Part shown: piece after piece, positions 62,011 through 64,000 of the stretch
How positions within the stretch are numbered: position 1 is the stretch's first letter
Layout of the letters: every line of letters starts with the position of its first letter
NCBI GenBank assembly: GCA_013426805.1
Contig: JACDZG010000013.1
Location: forward strand, 23,887 to 87,886
Direction: 5' to 3'
DNA length: 64,000 bases
Source of the DNA: Chromatiaceae bacterium
Lineage (GTDB): Bacteria > Pseudomonadota > Gammaproteobacteria > Chromatiales > Chromatiaceae
Translations under genes and position numbers: made by a program
The notes under the pieces: generated by a model
The model's database searches: none
What the model was told of the DNA's origin: nothing
What the model saw: the letters and a program-made list of their open reading frames with translations, nothing else

Positions 62011-63489
62011 TCAGGCTGGGGAGATGGACCCCTTTTTCAGCAGTCGTGCGGCGACTCGGAACAGGTCGGGCATGTCGATGCGGTCATCTTGGCGGCGCGA
62101 CATCACGCCGATACGCTCCAGTGCTTCGAACAGTTCGCGGGGTCCGCCCCGACCGCCGTCGGGGAAGGGCGGCAGGTACCGCCTTTCCTCCGCTTCTGCA
62201 AGCAGCCGGTCGATGGTCTTGGCCCGACCCCAGACCTCAAACACCTTGTCCTCATCTTGAGGTAATAGAAGCCCCGCAAGCGGAGCAAGCACGCCTTTGA
62301 TCCAAGGGAACTCGTGATGCAGTTGATCCACGCATGTCTTGGATGCGGCGCGCAGACCATGGCGAATGCCCTCGGCGGTGATCACCCGATCCTCAGGTGC
62401 GGCTCCATGCTTTGCCGCCGCGATCATCATCCCCAAAAAGCTGCGCGGCGTCACCTCCGCGAAGGCATCCGCCAAGTGGGTGATCGGCCATTTGTAGGTG
62501 CTGCCCTTCTTGTAGGCGTAGGTGCCTTGGCCCATGAACGGCCCCGCCACAAGGGCCATGAGGCGCTCTTGATCTTTCGCGTCGCGCACGAGTGACCAGC
62601 GGCGCGTAAGGATCGCATCGCGAGTCGCCGCATCGTCGCCTGAGCGTAGATCCAGATAGGCGAGTAGCTTGTCGAATGCCGTGCGAGCCTCGTGATCGGT
62701 CGTCATCGCCAGACGAGAAAAAAAGAGCCCATAGAGGTCGGTCGACGACCATTCGAGCCGCAGTGCGCCGTTCTTCAGTTTTGACAGTTCGACGAACCGC
62801 AAAGCGTCATCCTCAATCTGGTCCGGACGCAAGAACAGCTTGGGGCGAATTGACCGAAATGCGCGCATGGCCCAGACCACCTCCAATAGCGCTTCGGTCA
62901 GTAAGTGCCGGCGCGGCCATGTCCGCGCTACGGTATCGAGGGCGTCGTAGACGACCAGCAAAGTTTTTCGGGCCGCCAGCAAACGCCGTTCGTGTTTGGC
63001 GAGGAGATCCTCACGCGCCTCCCAGTTGCGCCCGGTCTCAACGAATTCCTTGGGCTTGGCCGATGAGTCGTTCGCTGTGCGGGCCGCAGCGCTCAGGATG
63101 GTGGCCCACCAGAACGCCTTGGCTTCGTCGATTCCCGCATTGGGCGGAACGGCTGCATCAATGGCCTCCGACGTGATACCCCCCTCACCACCAATACCGG
63201 TGTAACCAAACTGAACCTCAACGTCACGCAGGTTGAGTCTAGGGTAGGCGATTGCCGCCGTACTCCGCGTTTTCGCCTGTCCCAAGACACTTGCCCAAAA
63301 ACTCTTGCCGGTACCGCGGTGGCCGAGCACGATCGGAGTATTCGGATCCAGTGCGGCGGAGTGACTCTCCGGTGCGTAGATGTCGTCGCTGTTTGCGACA
63401 TTGATACCGACCGCGTCGTTGGAGACATCCCCAGGGATCGCGGCAATAGCACGCCGAATGGAATAATGATCCTCAGCTTGAGGCTTCAC
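62011..63489 (-). CDS. P-loop ATPase of a KGGVGR-ATPase cassette
   Basis: A 492-aa protein. Walker A is LGHRGTGKSFWASVLG near residue 56, preceded by the helical opening YSIRRAIAAIPGDVSN. LLVVYDALDTVAR (about 181-193) looks like Walker B, and ALLEVVWAMRAFRSIRPKLFLRPDQ follows. The C-terminal part has winged-helix-like segments (FEALERIGVMSRRQDDRIDM). It resembles STAND/KAP-type ATPases seen beside ParA-like proteins. The ATG overlaps the upstream gene's stop by four bases, so they act as a unit. Role unknown; its setting (ParA-like gene, IS end) suggests a mobile defence-type cassette. Confidence 0.65.
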   Translation of the reverse strand: MKPQAEDHYSIRRAIAAIPGDVSNDAVGINVANSDDIYAPESHSAALDPNTPIVLGHRGTGKSFWASVLGQAKTRSTAAIAYPRLNLRDVEVQFGYTGIGGEGGITSEAIDAAVPPNAGIDEAKAFWWATILSAAARTANDSSAKPKEFVETGRNWEAREDLLAKHERRLLAARKTLLVVYDALDTVARTWPRRHLLTEALLEVVWAMRAFRSIRPKLFLRPDQIEDDALRFVELSKLKNGALRLEWSSTDLYGLFFSRLAMTTDHEARTAFDKLLAYLDLRSGDDAATRDAILTRRWSLVRDAKDQERLMALVAGPFMGQGTYAYKKGSTYKWPITHLADAFAEVTPRSFLGMMIAAAKHGAAPEDRVITAEGIRHGLRAASKTCVDQLHHEFPWIKGVLAPLAGLLLPQDEDKVFEVWGRAKTIDRLLAEAEERRYLPPFPDGGRGGPRELFEALERIGVMSRRQDDRIDMPDLFRVAARLLKKGSISPA

Positions 63490-63971
63490 GCGCGCGTCTC
63501 CAGGTCATTCACCAGGCACTGATCGATCAGAGCCAGGAAAGATCCGAATGTGGTTTCATAGATTTGACTCTCGAGCAGATCGCGCCGCGCCAACGGATCG
63601 AAGCCGCGAAAGCGCGAATCATCGTCCAAATCGATCGCCAGCACCCGCAATCCTCGGGACGCGAGAGCGACTGCCGCGACTGCCAAGCCGGTCGAACGAC
63701 CCACCCCGCCTTTCAAACTCGCAAACACGAACCGGCGAGGTTGGGCTGACATGGGTGCCGGGGCGCGCAGCCAGTCGGCACCGACCATCCGACGGTCCAG
63801 CAGTCGGGTATGCGATGCGCCGATCAACACCGGCAGGGCGGTCGCGTCACAGAGAACTGTTGATGCGCCGAAATCGTTGCAATCTGCCATCACCCGATCG
63901 AAACGGGCATAGGAACCAAGTGTCTTGCGCAAGTGCTGTGCGACGTGAGTATTCCGACTGAAAGTGGCCAC
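63486..63971 (-). CDS. KGGVGR-variant ParA/MinD-like ATPase, shortened
   Basis: A 161-aa protein. The P-loop FASLKGGVGRSTG (about 83-95) is the deviant Walker A of ParA/MinD-type ATPases with Arg in place of the usual Lys-Thr arrangement, followed by VLAIDLDDD. ParA-like domains normally continue for 150 or more residues after this point; here the chain changes character at about residue 114 (SRFRGFDPLARRDLLESQ) and ends at 161, suggesting an internal deletion. The start is also odd: the only early start codon, GTG at 63971, lies inside an IS21-like terminal repeat (63960-63977), so the first four residues (MATF) come from the element. Probably a truncated gene. Confidence 0.6.
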   Translation of the reverse strand: MATFSRNTHVAQHLRKTLGSYARFDRVMADCNDFGASTVLCDATALPVLIGASHTRLLDRRMVGADWLRAPAPMSAQPRRFVFASLKGGVGRSTGLAVAAVALASRGLRVLAIDLDDDSRFRGFDPLARRDLLESQIYETTFGSFLALIDQCLVNDLETRA

Positions 63972-64000
63972 CGATTCCGGGCGAAAGTGGCCACTGATTC
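63960..64000. mobile_element. Terminal repeats of an IS21-like insertion sequence (rest outside window)
   Basis: Two direct copies of GAAAGTGGCCAC(C/T)GATTC at 63960-63977 and 63983-64000, 23 bases apart. Multiple GTGGCCAC-containing terminal repeats of this kind are typical of IS21-family ends. The transposase genes would lie to the right of the window. Assignment is from pattern memory only. Confidence 0.55.

Noticed and set aside
1..64000. CRISPR arrays, tRNA or rRNA genes
   Set aside because: No regularly spaced repeats of CRISPR size and no recognisable tRNA or rRNA sequence were seen on reading.

Overview
This 64 kb window is high-GC chromosomal DNA from a gammaproteobacterium, most likely a purple sulfur bacterium or close relative (Chromatiaceae-like). 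That placement is inferred from gene content: a HybOABC-D type uptake [NiFe] hydrogenase, an orphan CbbO/NorD-type protein, a DUF1840 protein, Uma2 and Trypco2 genes, and many short palindromic repeats. No rRNA, tRNA or CRISPR array was seen.

Layout. 1-2.7 kb: the 3' part of a secreted M6-type metalloprotease with Fn3 and two PPC domains, then a TerB-like protein. 2.8-15.1 kb: a type VI secretion block with a Ser/Thr kinase, FHA protein TagH, TssJ, TssK, TssL-OmpA, TssM, TagF and a PP2C phosphatase. The sheath, baseplate and Hcp/VgrG genes are absent. 15.1-20 kb: argE, an SH3-like fragment, palindromic repeats, a Uma2 protein with a long coiled-coil tail, a Trypco2 protein, a broken hybrid gene joined to a GGDEF domain through an 8-bp repeat, and a hypothetical gene. 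20.4-28.1 kb: the CbbO/NorD-type protein, a two-gene ATPase plus TOPRIM-like pair, a type II methyltransferase with a frameshifted endonuclease, a catalytically degenerate trypsin-fold membrane protein and a DUF1840 protein. 28.2-37.3 kb: a MoxR-type ATPase and its probable vWA/metallopeptidase partner, separated by the complete hybOABCD operon.

37.4-52.7 kb: a complete BREX (type 1 gene content) operon on the minus strand: excisionase-type HTH, brxA, brxB, brxC, pglX methylase half, fic, pglX C-terminal half, pglZ, a 112-aa coiled-coil gene and brxL. PglX is cut in two with a Fic gene between the halves. This is the most unusual system in the window. 53.1-60.5 kb: housekeeping genes (YheT-like hydrolase, tolC, aroC, an MFS transporter, glgX). 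60.5-61.7 kb: a repeat-rich intergenic stretch. 61.7-64 kb: a three-gene cassette (a KGGVGR-variant ParA-like ATPase, a P-loop ATPase and an 87-aa protein) that meets a pair of IS21-like terminal repeats at the window edge.

The housekeeping and energy genes are therefore interleaved with at least three defence or conflict segments (22.7-26.5, 37.4-52.7 and 61.7-64 kb), several with visible decay such as frameshifts, truncations and lost catalytic residues. Family assignments come from reading motifs and gene order; no database search was possible.
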